From Anoplolepis gracilipes (lineage: Eukaryota; Arthropoda; Insecta; Hymenoptera; Formicidae): 64,000 nucleotides of DNA. The notes beneath the pieces are model-generated. The model saw only the letters and a program-made list of their open reading frames with translations, had not been told where the DNA came from and ran no database searches. The DNA lies in NCBI RefSeq assembly GCF_047496725.1, contig NC_132984.1, forward strand, positions 2,119,001-2,183,000, written 5' to 3'. Position 1 is the stretch's first letter. Each line of letters starts with the position of its first letter. Both the position numbers and the translations under genes were made by a program. Positions 51,801 through 63,851 of this stretch are shown piece after piece.

Positions 51801-52265
51801 CAAGTGCGACATTTGCTCTCATGTGAGTCTCATTCTTGATTCTAAATGCTAATCGATTCCTCGATAATTGATTATGATGTTGTTACACAGGCTTTTAAGA
51901 CTAAAGAGCAGCTGATTACCCACAATTGCGAGCAATTAAGCGAGACTAAGAAACACACAAGTTCGCAGCTACCAAAAAAAGCGTCAGGATCGTTTAAGCC
52001 AAGGAAACCAACTCCAAAGAGACAAACATTATCAAAGACTGCAATTTCGCTTGTCGATAAAGAGAAATTGGAAAAATTGAAGGCCGACGAAATAGAAAAA
52101 AAAGTAATTTGTATTTAAAATCATTTTTCATCTTTTTCAATATAATTCTTCTTTCAATTTTTATTTCTTCCAATTTCGTTTCGATTTTACTATTTATCAT
52201 TTTTTATTGACAAGATATTATTTCACATTTATTTTTGCTTTTTGAAATTGTATATAAATCTTTTT

Positions 52266-52297
<32 letters not shown>

Positions 52298-52531
52298 TCT
52301 TTTGCACTTAATTTTTTAAACTCTCTAATCTTGTTACAGATCGTCTTTGAAACATTCAAGTCTGACGATTTCAATGAAGAATTTTGCAAGAAAACAGGAA
52401 ACATTCTTTCTGTTTTAAAGGTTGTATCAACTGGCAGCGAATTGAACGAGCGATCCGACTCGCCGGTTATAAACCTCGAGAATGATTTTAAACGCAACAT
52501 AGAGTTTTGCTCGTCGAATGCGAGCGAGTAG
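48874..52531 (+). CDS. ZNF341: ZNF341-like C2H2 zinc-finger transcription factor
   Basis: Nine exons join in frame to 712 aa: 48874-48904, 49246-49320, 49438-49699, 49860-50196, 50393-50587, 50883-51446, 51553-51822, 51891-52103, 52340-52531. The N-terminus (MAHSILDALT, then VQSLLESQ, then DEEDIFQCGKCKSQF) resembles vertebrate ZNF341, a nuclear activator known to bind the STAT3 promoter. I count 13 fingers: one at 47-67, an acidic Ser-rich stretch at 68-235, two at 236-286 joined by TGEKP, then ten from 311. Finger 11 is atypical (seven residues between its Cys) and finger 13 ends His-x-Cys-like. The tail is Lys-rich. The ATG has a good context (AAACATGG). Orthology rests on remembered similarity, so it needs a tree. 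Confidence 0.88.
52271..52296. repeat. Poly-T tract in last intron of the zinc-finger gene
   Basis: About 26 T in a row within intron 8 (52104-52339), some 40 nt upstream of the last acceptor. Confidence 0.9.
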
Positions 52532-52770
52532 AAAGTTTTTTGCAATACATATACATATATATACATACGTACACATATATGTATATATATATTTTTGATT
52601 CGTATTTATAAATTGTACATCAAATTAGGACGTAGACAAGTCATAGCACGTGCAATGGGATCATCGGCGAAGACGTAAGTTGCATTTTATATTCGCGTAC
52701 GATATTTGTAGTTTACATATCTGTGATAATTATATTATAAATGCTCTATTGATATATAAGTAACTTATAT

Positions 52771-52842
<72 letters not shown>

Positions 52843-53574
52843 ACACGCGTACACATCGAAGATGTTCGGTGTCGTCACAATTTTGATTCTTCTATGAGAA
52901 AAACTCGTCGTATAGTCACAGTTGTAGTTATAACGATACTTTGAGTATCCTTTTGAACGCTTTTGTTCGTTAAATTTTTTTAACAATAGATATAAGTATG
53001 TGCATGATATTTCAGAATTGTAACGAAATGTTCAGCGCAGTGCGATATCTTTTTAATTTTAATTTATTTGTTATAAAGTAAAAAATTTACCAGAATTTTC
53101 ACACAAATGTGTGAAAAATATAAGATAACTTTTAAGAAAGAATATCAATTTTATGAAATACAACTAAAGTTTTCATCATTGCCTTTTCTAAAATTTCTCT
53201 CCTTTAGGTTCGATTCCCAATTAATGCGCTCTCTTTCTAGTATTAATCAATTAATTACTTCTCAAAACCACAAACTAATTGACTTTTAAAATTCACATTT
53301 ATACACAGTGTCTTAACTTCAGATCAAATGCGTTATGTGATTGAATGAAAAGCATTTGTTCATTAATTTACAATTACTATCGCACTAGAGTTTCCTTATG
53401 CGATAATATTCGGAAGGAAGCGGTCAGAGCAAAACCGCAATCGGCATCTTTGAAAGATTACGCAACGTAAGGTATGCAACGCTAGTTTGTTGCATACATT
53501 TTACAGTGTACGATCAAAAATATTCTAGTTTCTCTAGCGAGCAAATTTATACATAATTCATTGAAAGGGAGATC
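52532..53574. other. Intergenic: zinc-finger 3' end and neprilysin-like promoter
   Basis: Holds the 3'UTR of the zinc-finger gene, a (TA)n run at 52769-52838, AT-rich DNA, and the presumed promoter/5'UTR of the M13 gene from about 53300. No canonical AATAAA was seen shortly after 52531. Confidence 0.5.
52769..52838. repeat. (TA)n microsatellite
   Basis: A TA run of about 70 bp with one AAT interruption. It keeps a minus-strand Ile-Tyr frame open that is not a gene. Confidence 0.95.
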
Positions 53575-56500
53575 ATGCCTTTTCGCAAAACATATCAGGT
53601 CAACAATCGGGAGGAAGGCAAGGCCGCTCAACGAGACCAATCGTACAGAAGCTGTCTCGTCACCTTGCTCATCTTCTTTTTTATGTGCCTCATTCTTATC
53701 CTCGCTTGTATACCCTGGAAAACACGAAATCATAGAGAATACGAGAATCGATTCATTGAACATGAGCCACAGGTAATATTATTGATTAACAATAAGATAA
53801 GATATTCTTAGGGAATTGTATGAAAAATAAGAAATAATAGACAAAGTAGGCTTCGTTGAATGAAAATTTTCAAAGTCCATCTCCACAAACTTTGACTTAA
53901 TAATCATTTCTTAATTATGTTGGCTTAGTATCTTGAGAGATAAATCTCAGAAAGATATTTTAATAATTTTATTAAATATTTTAAACAGCATCAAGGAGAA
54001 CGCACGAAGGAAACAATAACGACTTCAATAATCATGACAGTTTTGTCAACGATTTTGTCAACGACTCCAAGAACAACTACATCCACTGCAAACGCAGAGA
54101 TAACAGAATCAACAAAAGATGTCGATGTCATCACTGAAAACTATTTAAAGAAAAACATTAAGGGTTCACATCATTTTGAGCGTTATTCTGAAAATAGAAC
54201 AACCGAGGATGAAATGATTATGTCTCCTGTGTCTGAAAAAGTAATTGTATCTGAAAATAAAAGTGAGGACTTTCTCACGACGGAAATCGTTAATTATACA
54301 GAAACTACGAAAAAAGACATCGATTTGACTATGTTACCACTTGATATTATAACTGATAATATCGATAATGATGCAGGTTCAACATTGTCAAATGGATCAA
54401 TTGTCAGCAACACTACGTTAACATATAATTTTACAATTGTCGACATTATAGAGAATATTGCGTCTTCAAAATCCATTGAATTTACGACTGATAGATATTC
54501 TCCTGATATGTATTACAGCACAGAAAAATCAAAAACTCATACTGAAATTGATAATATTACAACTTCAACATTATCATCTCAATCAAATGATTTTGAAGGA
54601 TATCCTGCCGAAAATTTTACTAATAAATATGAGAGATTAAAAGCTGATATCGTAACTGATATCACAACGTCGAGTCTTCCAGCCGAGTCTGAAAAAAGTA
54701 CGAGTGCTAAATATTTGTCCGATCTGTATAATTATTCTGAGAACTCAGAATTCGATATAACAACAAACAATAATATAATCACTTCAACGTCGCCGACTCA
54801 ATCAGATCCTGAAAAAGATAAAAATACTAAATATTCAACAATATATTTAAATTATAAGGAATCTACAACCAGTTTAGAATATAATACGACATTAAGTAAT
54901 GAGAATGTAACGAGAAAGAATTCTTCTACCACAATGAATTATACTTCAACTATAGATGAGAGGTTTCCAACAACTACAAAAATCACAAACGTAATGTAAC
55001 GCGATAAAAATTTAAAAATAAATAAAAATTTAATACGTTATAAAATTTAGAATTTAAAGTTTTGCTATTTTGATATTTAAGATAATCGATTGATATTTAA
55101 GATAATCATCATAGAGATAGTCTCTGTAAAATATTCAGAAATTTTACACCAACATTATAATAATATTTGATTCTTTATAGGAAAATGAAAACATGACGAA
55201 TGCGACCTCGAAGAAATACAGCAAAAGAACTACAATGTACAATGAGAATGTGACTTCTAATGCCATTGAGGAATACAATACAGCTTTTATAAATAATTAT
55301 ACGAACACAGCGAGTAATTTTGCTTTTGACAACTATGCGACAAGTACAATAAGTTACGATGAAACGAGGCTTACAACTACAGTGAAGACTACACTTCCTG
55401 ACGAGGATATGAATACTTGCAAAACAGGACATTGCAAACAGATTGCCAGCAAGGTGCTGTCCTACATGAATCACACGGCCGATCCTTGTGAAGATTTCTA
55501 CGAATATGCTTGCGGTGGTTTCGAAGCTGATCCACAATTGATGGATGGAAATCTAATTCAAAAATCTCAAAATTACCAGCGAATTGTCAGTACGTTGATT
55601 TTTTAACATTATAAATAATTTATATTATTTTATTATTTATATTAATTACTAACATTATTATTTTAAATGTTTTAGGACAGATGTTAAAAGAGAAACGTGA
55701 AAACGTGCACTCGACTTTTGCGACGTACTATGACAGCTGCGTACAATACGAAAGAAATATAAACTTTAACGAAAGAATAAAAATGGGTAAAATCAGATTT
55801 TCATATCTAATAAACAACTAATAATATGTTGAATCAAAATTTACGTGAACATAAAAATAATAAAATTATAATAACAGTCCCTTTTGATTAATTTTGTTGC
55901 AGCAAATGATGCGTTAAAGAGAATAGGAGAGTTTTATGTAGATGATACATGGCCTGATAATTATGTAGGTTTCACTAACTTATTTGCGCAATTAATTTTA
56001 CATCACAGGTAAGTTCTTGGAGACATATTTTGTTTATAATTTTATAAAATATTATAAATTAGGATTATTTTGCAGTGCTCTTTTATTCGACGTCGTGCCA
56101 GCATTAGATGAATATCATTTGAATAGTTTCACACTTAAGATAGGTCCTACAACATACGAGAGTCCTTTCAAATACATGGAGGAAGATCCATGCTTCGAAA
56201 ACCAGATTGAAACGGAAGGATATGTGGACCTCGAAATTTTATATAATAATTATAAAAAATGCAAGGTACAGACATAACTCGCTCAGATTATTAAAAATAT
56301 ACAATATAATATATATTTTTTAATATAAAAAATGTTATTTATTTTTTTTTCCTATAAAAAACTCAACTTTTTATCTTTTTAGAGTTTAGTCAACATATTT
56401 TTTGCTGATATAAAATTTTCTGCTGCTTTTATTTAAATAAACAGAAGCGCGAATGTATGAATAAGAGAATAATTATTTCCATTTTTTTCAGAGTGATACA

Positions 56501-59495
56501 AGAGAATTTATGAGATCTATTAAAGAAACTCTAACAGTGCTTAATGTTTTTAAAAATTTAAATGATAGTGTCCTAGAATTGGAAAAGATAGAAAAAACCA
56601 TTCATGTGATCAATACTGTTCTAATGCAAGGATACTTTTCGGTAATTAAAATCTAACGAAGTTAGTTTACAGTTAACAGTTTCTATTTAATGCTAAAATA
56701 ATATTCATTTTGCAGTATTTTCCGTCCAAAAGTGAAATGCGGGAAGCATACGTGATGAATAACTACAGCAAAGTTAGTTTAGACGAATTGCAGAGCAGCA
56801 GTACTTTTGTAAGTAAAATATAGATAATTTCAGTGAAAGAGAGATTTCTCCCAGTGAAAGTAAAAGAAAAATTTTATAATTTCTGTGAAACAAAATCTAA
56901 AAAAAATAAAATATTTAATCTTCTAAATTATATTTTTTATAATTTTTCTTATGTATTTTTTTAATTTTCTGTGACAGGTGAACTGGACGCAATTAATTCG
57001 TTCGTTAACAGGAATGTACATGATAACCAGCGAGGCTAATATCCAAGTTTATTTCCACACCTCTCTGATTAAAGGTTTACGCAGATTAGAGAAATTCAGT
57101 AAAGAGGATCCTGTAGGACTTAATAATGCGATATTAGGATTATATGCACACCAACTTTATCACGAGGTAATTAACAATATTTTACATAAGATCTTCAATT
57201 ATAATAAAAGATATAAAAGTAAATTAATAAGTAAAAATTATTTTTTTACATTTGAATTATTAATTAAAATTTTCTGATGATAATAAATAATAAAATAAAC
57301 TTTATAGTTGGTATTGCCAAGACGTAATAATGTGAAAGATCATTGTCTGCAAGTTACTACTTATCTTCTACAGCTGGAAGCATCTAGTTTATATATATCT
57401 TCCTTTACCGATCAAGAAATAGCACAGATGAATAAAATGGTAAGTAAACTTTAATATAAATAAAATATATTAAGTATAGAGATGCAATTTTTTTTTAATT
57501 TCAATTACTTTTTTTTTACTCTTTAACAATTTTTATTATATCTCTTAATAGACGAAAAGAATATTCAATGATTTAAAACAAACGCTAAAGTTAAAAACTG
57601 AAGAAGCACAATGGGCGAGAGAGGCAGGACAACAAGGATTGTTGAAGAAAATCGACAGTCTCGAGCTTGCACTGCCTGTTATTTCCTATTTTAAGAACAG
57701 AGACTTGCTATACAGTGAATATAATGTGTCACAGGTAATATATTTTTTATTGTTACTATATTTTAATAAAATTATTAAAAAATCTCATTGAAGATTTATT
57801 AATATGAATCATCTCATTTAATTTCTTTAATTACACTATACATATATATTGAAGTCGATTTTCAGATAACTTTGTACGACAATTATTTCAATAATTCGAT
57901 GATCCTGCTGAAAAGATACAGAACTCTAATATATGCTGAATTAAGAAGAGAAGTCGGCGATCCAAAGCAAGTGTAAGTAAGATATAAGTAATTCATGATC
58001 ATAATTAATTCAACATTAGTTTTTACATTTGTAATTTCTTAAATTCTTAATTCTTAGAATTTCTCTTGAGAAATTTGCAGAAATTCTTAAAATCTTAGAT
58101 TGAATTTTGCAGATAGTACTAGATTTTGTTCTGTAGAATTTTAAAATCTAGAAGCTCGAAAGAAGAACTTTGGATCTCTTGCCCTGTGATTTTTAAATTT
58201 CTTGTGGAAGAATGCTTATTTCTAATTTTTTATATTTCTGTAAATTACATATAGTTGGACGTATTATGCAACGCCATTCCAGTCAAAAGCGCAAGCAATC
58301 TACGGTCTGAATCTCGTCGTGATTCCCTACGGCATCGTCGATTGGTCCTTGATAAACGACGAACTCTCCTTCGATTATCTTCTACTGGCGACGCTTGGGA
58401 ATTTAATAGCACATCAGATCGCCCATCATTTCGACGCGAATGGTAAATGAAATGTATTAAGCATGTATTAATTATACAAATGTGAATATTCGTCGTTTTA
58501 TAATCGAGATTTTCAACTATTCGTTCCTTCCTCACAGGTATACACTATTGGGACCAAATCAGAAATACTCAAGATTCCTTAATGTATGAGAATGAATTCA
58601 CCGATACGAACTTTGACGATTACATCAACTGCCAAAAGGAAAACTTATATCAAGAACCTATGAACATGACATTACCTTTTACCGATCAGACAGTATCATT
58701 TATGGTAAACGAATACTTAATTCTTTAGAATATTTAAGTCTATATTGCATAATGTATACATTGTCGCATTACGCAATAAATATATATTATTTAATGAAAC
58801 AATATGATTAAAAAAGACTCTGCACGTTTCCTGCGAATCGCTTAATTTATTGAGTCGTTTGTATATGTAAATTATCAATACTTGTCGAAATATCTTAGAT
58901 TCCGCGATTGACCTTGAACGAGCGGTTGTCTGAAATTATGGGACTCAGACTAGCCTACGATACTTTGGCTCTTACAAGATCGAATGCAGAGAGGAGACTT
59001 CCATGGATAAATCTCCGCATCGACCAATTATTCTATCTCGCTTACGCTCAGGTACTGTTCTCACAGTTTGGTTTACATTAACAATAGTTATATTTAATGA
59101 GGGGGAAGGGAGAGGATTCTCTCATCGGATTATTTCCGTGGAAAGTTCTGCAGTTCTTCCAAATTTTCAAATATTTTGAATAATAATAAAATCTAAATAA
59201 TTTCAGTAGCCTTGAAACTGATCGCCGTTGAATCAGGATTAACGCTTATCAAGTTTTTATTTATCTCTACCGGTTGCAGACATATTGCACGAAGACGCCA
59301 CTCACGTCATCGTACATCTCTTTGCACGAGAGCGAGGACCTGCCGAACCGGATTCGCGTGTTCGTCTCTGCATCGAACAATAAACTCCTCGCCGAGGCGT
59401 GGAACTGCCGGATAGGTTCGCAGATCGCGCCCAACGACGTTTGCAGTGTCTTTCCGTATATAGATTTCAAGGAGACCGCACTGATATCAGAGTGA
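53575..59495 (+). CDS. Neprilysin-like M13 membrane protein, predicted inactive
   Basis: Sixteen exons join in frame to 1197 aa: 53575-53772, 53989-54990, 55181-55589, 55676-55786, 55903-56008, 56076-56265, 56492-56641, 56716-56808, 56978-57166, 57308-57439, 57552-57734, 57866-57972, 58255-58442, 58538-58704, 58899-59051, 59280-59495. It is a type II membrane protein: cytoplasmic 1-27, membrane segment about 28-47. A Ser/Thr/Asn-rich stalk with many N-glycosylation sequons runs to about 479. The M13 domain starts near Cys480 with DPCEDFYEYACGGF (501-514). The zinc motif is HQIAH (1010-1014), so the catalytic Glu is Gln. Third ligand Glu1083 is kept, neprilysin Asp650 is Glu1087, His711 is Asp1146, Arg717 is kept (Arg1152), and the substrate-binding Asn-Ala is Trp-Thr (958-959). 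Typical members are about 750 aa. Many insect neprilysin-like proteins are inactive. Confidence 0.92.
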
Positions 59496-59651
59496 AAATC
59501 GTTCGCGGAAAATATGACTGATCAGGCACCCGCGGACGTTGCGAGCTTATCTGATGTAGACTCAGTCTATAAATATTCACAAATTATTAAAAGACTATCG
59601 ATGCATAAGAAACGAAATTTATATCCATCTGTCCATCTTACGAGATTCAGA

Positions 59652-59657
59652 AATAAA
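59652..59657 (+). terminator. Poly(A) signal of the neprilysin-like gene
   Basis: AATAAA about 155 nt after the stop codon. Confidence 0.65.
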
Positions 59658-60096
59658 CTTTTCTAATGTACAGATTCGGACAAAGGACTGGATTTATCTT
59701 TTATTTCAAATTAAAAATATCAAGTATTTACTTCTCGTTTCATTCACGAACGATGTAAGATTACATCTCTAATTCAATCTTATATAAAAAAAAAGTTTAA
59801 AAAATGTGTATTTTTTACTTCTGTATTCCTAAATTTTTATATATAGAGATTCTTATTCGTGTGCAAGGAAGATATGTAATGTGTCCTAAATTTAAAAGCA
59901 GTATTTTGACGAACATGTCATTGCAAGCGCATTCTTTGCGAGATATAGTTACAACTATGTTAAATGAAAACGAGTAGAAATACAGTTGCAAATGAATACG
60001 AATCAATAAATGGTTTTTACGCAAAACTTACATCGAACTTGATCGAACGCTAATCAGAGCGTCCACGGACCACTCAAGTGGTAACAACGTTCTCCA

Positions 60097-60102
60097 TTTA
60101 TT
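60097..60102 (-). terminator. Poly(A) signal of phosphatidylserine synthase
   Basis: AATAAA on the minus strand, about 180 nt past the stop codon. Confidence 0.6.
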
Positions 60103-60284
60103 CTGAGGAACAAAGTAACAATGACTTGAGAGACATTTACACCATGTCACATCATTTATCATAATAATTAATTCCCACGCACGCATTATCATTCATCCTA
60201 TGAATTTCTACGCACGATTGTTTTATTCGACTAGAAAATTACCGTTCACAGCTCACTGTTGAGCGATTCTCTTTAGTTCTCCCC

Positions 60285-63200
60285 TCACAGTTCTTTCTTG
60301 TCCAATTCTTCCACAGATTTCGTACGGCGAACCATGTTCCCTGAAATATACATACATTTTCATAAATATACTTTCATAAATAATAATTTTACATTAATGG
60401 AATATCGATCATCGATTGACATGTAACATTTAATTAAGAAAAATTCGAGAAATATCAAGAGATTATAAAAAATAATGAAAAAGATAAAAAAGTTGAAATA
60501 GAATTGTAAAGTAAAAAATATATTTAATTAAGATTAATTTCTCAAATCTTAGATTATTTTCTAATTGTTTATTAATACAAATGTTATAATTTAAAAGATG
60601 CAAAGATTTGAAAAACTCTTAGGAATAAGATAAAATTTAAATTTCTAGAATGAATTTATTTCAAGATCCAAACATTTTAAAATCCAAGAAATGTAAAAAC
60701 TGCAAGAATTTAATATTGAAAGGACTCAAAATACACAAATTTTCCATGATGCAGAAAGAGACTATCACATATAATTATAACTCTTTTTTTATTTTTAAGT
60801 CAAATAAGCCAATAGCGAAACAAATAGACAGACGAGTCACACGAACAAGTAATAGATAAATGACATATTTCAGAACAATGTGGTGATAAGCAGTTAATCA
60901 AGTGCCGCGAATTTAGTAAATTACGCCGAATATCTAATGATCAATCAACACATACCGCTTACGTTTGTGTTAAAGTTGCCTAGATGGGAGACGGACCGCC
61001 TTATAATGGCTTTCTTTCCCGTCTGCAGCAATCAGCAACCATGCATTTGAAAGGAACAAGAAAAGTTAATTATAAAAATTGATAACTAATCAGCTATTGA
61101 CAATCAAGAAGCTTTTGACAACACATGGGATCACTATGAGTAAGTTTGTAAGAAAGAAAGGAAGATTTCTAATTTCTAATTCATATTATTATACAATGTT
61201 TTTTAATTTTTCGTTTGATACTAAAAATATAGCAGTATTTTTTTGGATCTTAATTTTAAGAAAAGGATCAAATTTATAAATTTAAAGTCTTACCTCAAAG
61301 TACTGATGCCACAAGACGCATCCATAAACACAGAGAACAGAGACTAGAGATTGGCAAAGCAGCCAGAGGAGAATATTGAGAGCCTGAGTGCGTTCAAATA
61401 GGGCTGCACCATGGCGTATACACAGTAGGGCTTCAGTTACCATAATTGCCCCATAGACCCAACACTGAGTTCCAACTCGACTACATGTCGGATCAGTCAC
61501 ATACATATAATACTGTCTGTAATTATAATAATTTTATTTTATTAATTTAAATATTATTTATGCATATTATATATATATATATTTAAATATTATATTTATT
61601 ATATAACCAGATTTAAAAAACTAAGATCATGTTTTCAAAAACATGACAAATGGAATATTAATATAAAATTTTAATTAATGTAATTAAAAAAATATAACAC
61701 ACATATACATTTAATGCAATATCTCCCTTGAAATGAAACTCCAATGTTTAAAAATTTAAAATTTTAATATATTCACATATTTCTCATAAATATAAAATTA
61801 TAAGACTTAAAATTCTTGAAAAATCTATACTTTCAAGATCTAATTTACATTGAATATAAAAAATGGCACATTTTCTACTCACCTGACTGACGGTGCAACT
61901 ATGACACCAATCAGAACTAATCTGGCCACAACAAAGGGGTGAGATGGTGGAAATTCATAAACATGCTTTAAGAAGAAGGTATTGAGCTCGGAGACTTGCC
62001 AAAATATCACTAACTGACACAATGCAACCAATCGCATATGTGTACAAGTAGGATCTAGCCATCTGACAGATGTCCAGCTACCAGGAGTGAATTGCAACAT
62101 TGCTCTCTTCAATTTCCCAGTAGTACTCTCGATATCACGAATGCTGACCCATCTATTTACAATAAATAAAATAAATTCAGGATTCAATATTGGTTTATAT
62201 AGTCTTTGTTAAGAAAAGGAAAAAGTCCCTTTCTAATGAAATAAAGTACAAAATAGATTTCTTATAAAAAGAAAAATTGTCAAATCTGTCGAGACTTTTA
62301 TCAAAGAAGGCTATCAAAGCTTAAGTTGTGTGGACTCACTTATATTCTCGCATCTCTAATATAGAGCAAATCTTCAGGCCGACCCAGATACCCAATCCAT
62401 TGCATACAAGAACATCCAGAATCAGTGCATCCCACCAGCACTCAACAAAGTTTGGCAACAAATGTGCAAAGGCAATCTCTGTCACTTCCCACATGACACT
62501 GATGGCCCAGAGGATGCCAAGATGACGAATCAGAATAGCTTTGAAGGCCCAGCCGAGAAAATGAGCCAGTGCAAACACATCCAAGTGATTCCAAATCTTT
62601 TCTACTGTTACATCTGAACAATTAACACCATATTCTTTGTCCATGTCAATGTGGAAGGATGCTAAACCTGGATCCACCCATACCAGAATCCTTCTGACTG
62701 TCTTGTAGTTTTGGAACAACAAGAATAACAGGCCCATCAAATAGAGAACACTGCAGCCAAATACTATCCGCCATACCACCGGATGAGGTCTGGTGAATGG
62801 ACCATTGGGGAACGTTAAAACTGATATGATGAGGAAGAAGAAAATAACACATAACATGCCTGCCCACATGTTGTCTTCGACATTGGTAGTATTTCTGAAA
62901 TCAAGGTATTTAGAAAAATACAAACATATAATATTTAGTAATTTTGATAATACAATAAAGTAGTGCATGATTTGCAAATTACATTTACATAAATTTTCTC
63001 ACTCTAGCTGCATTATTAATAATAATTAAATTTTTTTAGAACGATAATTGCTATATTATATCAGCCATAATGGAAATGTTATTAATATATATTTTTGTAG
63101 ATATACCTTGTCAGAAATTGAACTTACAAATTAAAATAGGTTTAAATTTTTGATAACTAAAATTATAAATTAAAAAAAAAGACATAAAAATGTTAATAAA

Positions 63201-63851
63201 AGTAGGATTGATGCAAGAGAATTATATAACACACAGAATATAGTATGCAAAACAAAAGCTTAATCATGACTAAAAGTTATAAGCCATTGTCTATTATAAT
63301 AGACAATTCAAGGCCAAATTGTAATCATTCTTTAATATTTATGTAAAATTACTTATGCAAAATTACTTGTAGGTTTATTAATATCTTGAATAGAGAAGGG
63401 AAAGAGAATTGCAACACATGAAATATATATTAAAATCTTATATATAATGTATGAATGTTGCATCATTATTCAAAGTCTAATACTATGACATTGTTAAGAA
63501 ACCTTTGTATAGTATTTTTCCACAGAGTCATTATCTTATCAGATTTCGATTCTGATCTATTTTCCATATATAGAAATTCAATTAGGCTCTCAAAAAAATA
63601 TATAAAATACATAAACGAGAGGGTTTTCAAGAATAAGACATTTATAGCTACCTGGTGAACGCCGAGTAAATGACAGCTCCAATGGAGATTAGCAGTAGGG
63701 TGATCGTGTGCGGTTTGTAAAAGAACTCGAGGGAGATGTCGTCGACCGGCCTCTCGTTGATGCTCGGGAAGCTGTCAGTCCCGGCGCGAAGCCTACGATC
63801 GTCGACATGGTCGACGACGTTGGTGTCAGTTCCCCGGAATGCTATCGACAT
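60285..63851 (-). CDS. Pss: Phosphatidylserine synthase (PTDSS1/2 family)
   Basis: Six exons join in frame to 456 aa: 63851-63652, 62894-62340, 62152-61883, 61516-61294, 61022-60956, 60340-60285. The enzyme swaps the head group of phosphatidylcholine or phosphatidylethanolamine for serine in the ER/mitochondria-associated membrane. Family hallmarks in order are FTRPHPVVWR (100-109), ECWWDALILD and CNGLGIWVG (218-239), EMREYKW, TTGKLKRAMLQFTPGSW, ELNTFFLKH and RVGTQCWV. There are multiple hydrophobic membrane segments, and length is close to human PTDSS1 (473 aa). The C-terminus is DKKEL, where KKEL fits the KKXX ER-retrieval signal. I chose donor GTATGT at 60955 for exon 5 because it gives this tail; the donor GTAAGC at 60962 gives a different one. 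Confidence 0.93.
63286..63307. repeat. Perfect 22 bp palindrome
   Basis: A self-complementary sequence without spacer, centred in the TATA at about 63296, inside the long first intron of phosphatidylserine synthase. Confidence 0.9.

Larger units (their letters stand above)
59496..60284. other. Convergent 3' intergenic region
   Basis: The 3' ends of the neprilysin-like gene (plus) and the phosphatidylserine synthase gene (minus) face each other across 790 bp. Apart from the two poly(A) signals the sequence is AT-rich and unremarkable. Confidence 0.6.

Noticed and set aside
53207..53220. GGTTCGATTCCC, like a tRNA B box/T-loop
   Set aside because: No A box, no acceptor stem and no cloverleaf upstream; a chance match.
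54458..54640. Alternative frames inside the neprilysin-like stalk exon
   Set aside because: Shadows of the long exon 2 frame; no independent support.
58245..58535. Minus-strand Arg-rich 96-codon frame
   Set aside because: Antisense shadow of exon 13, which codes the HQIAH region.
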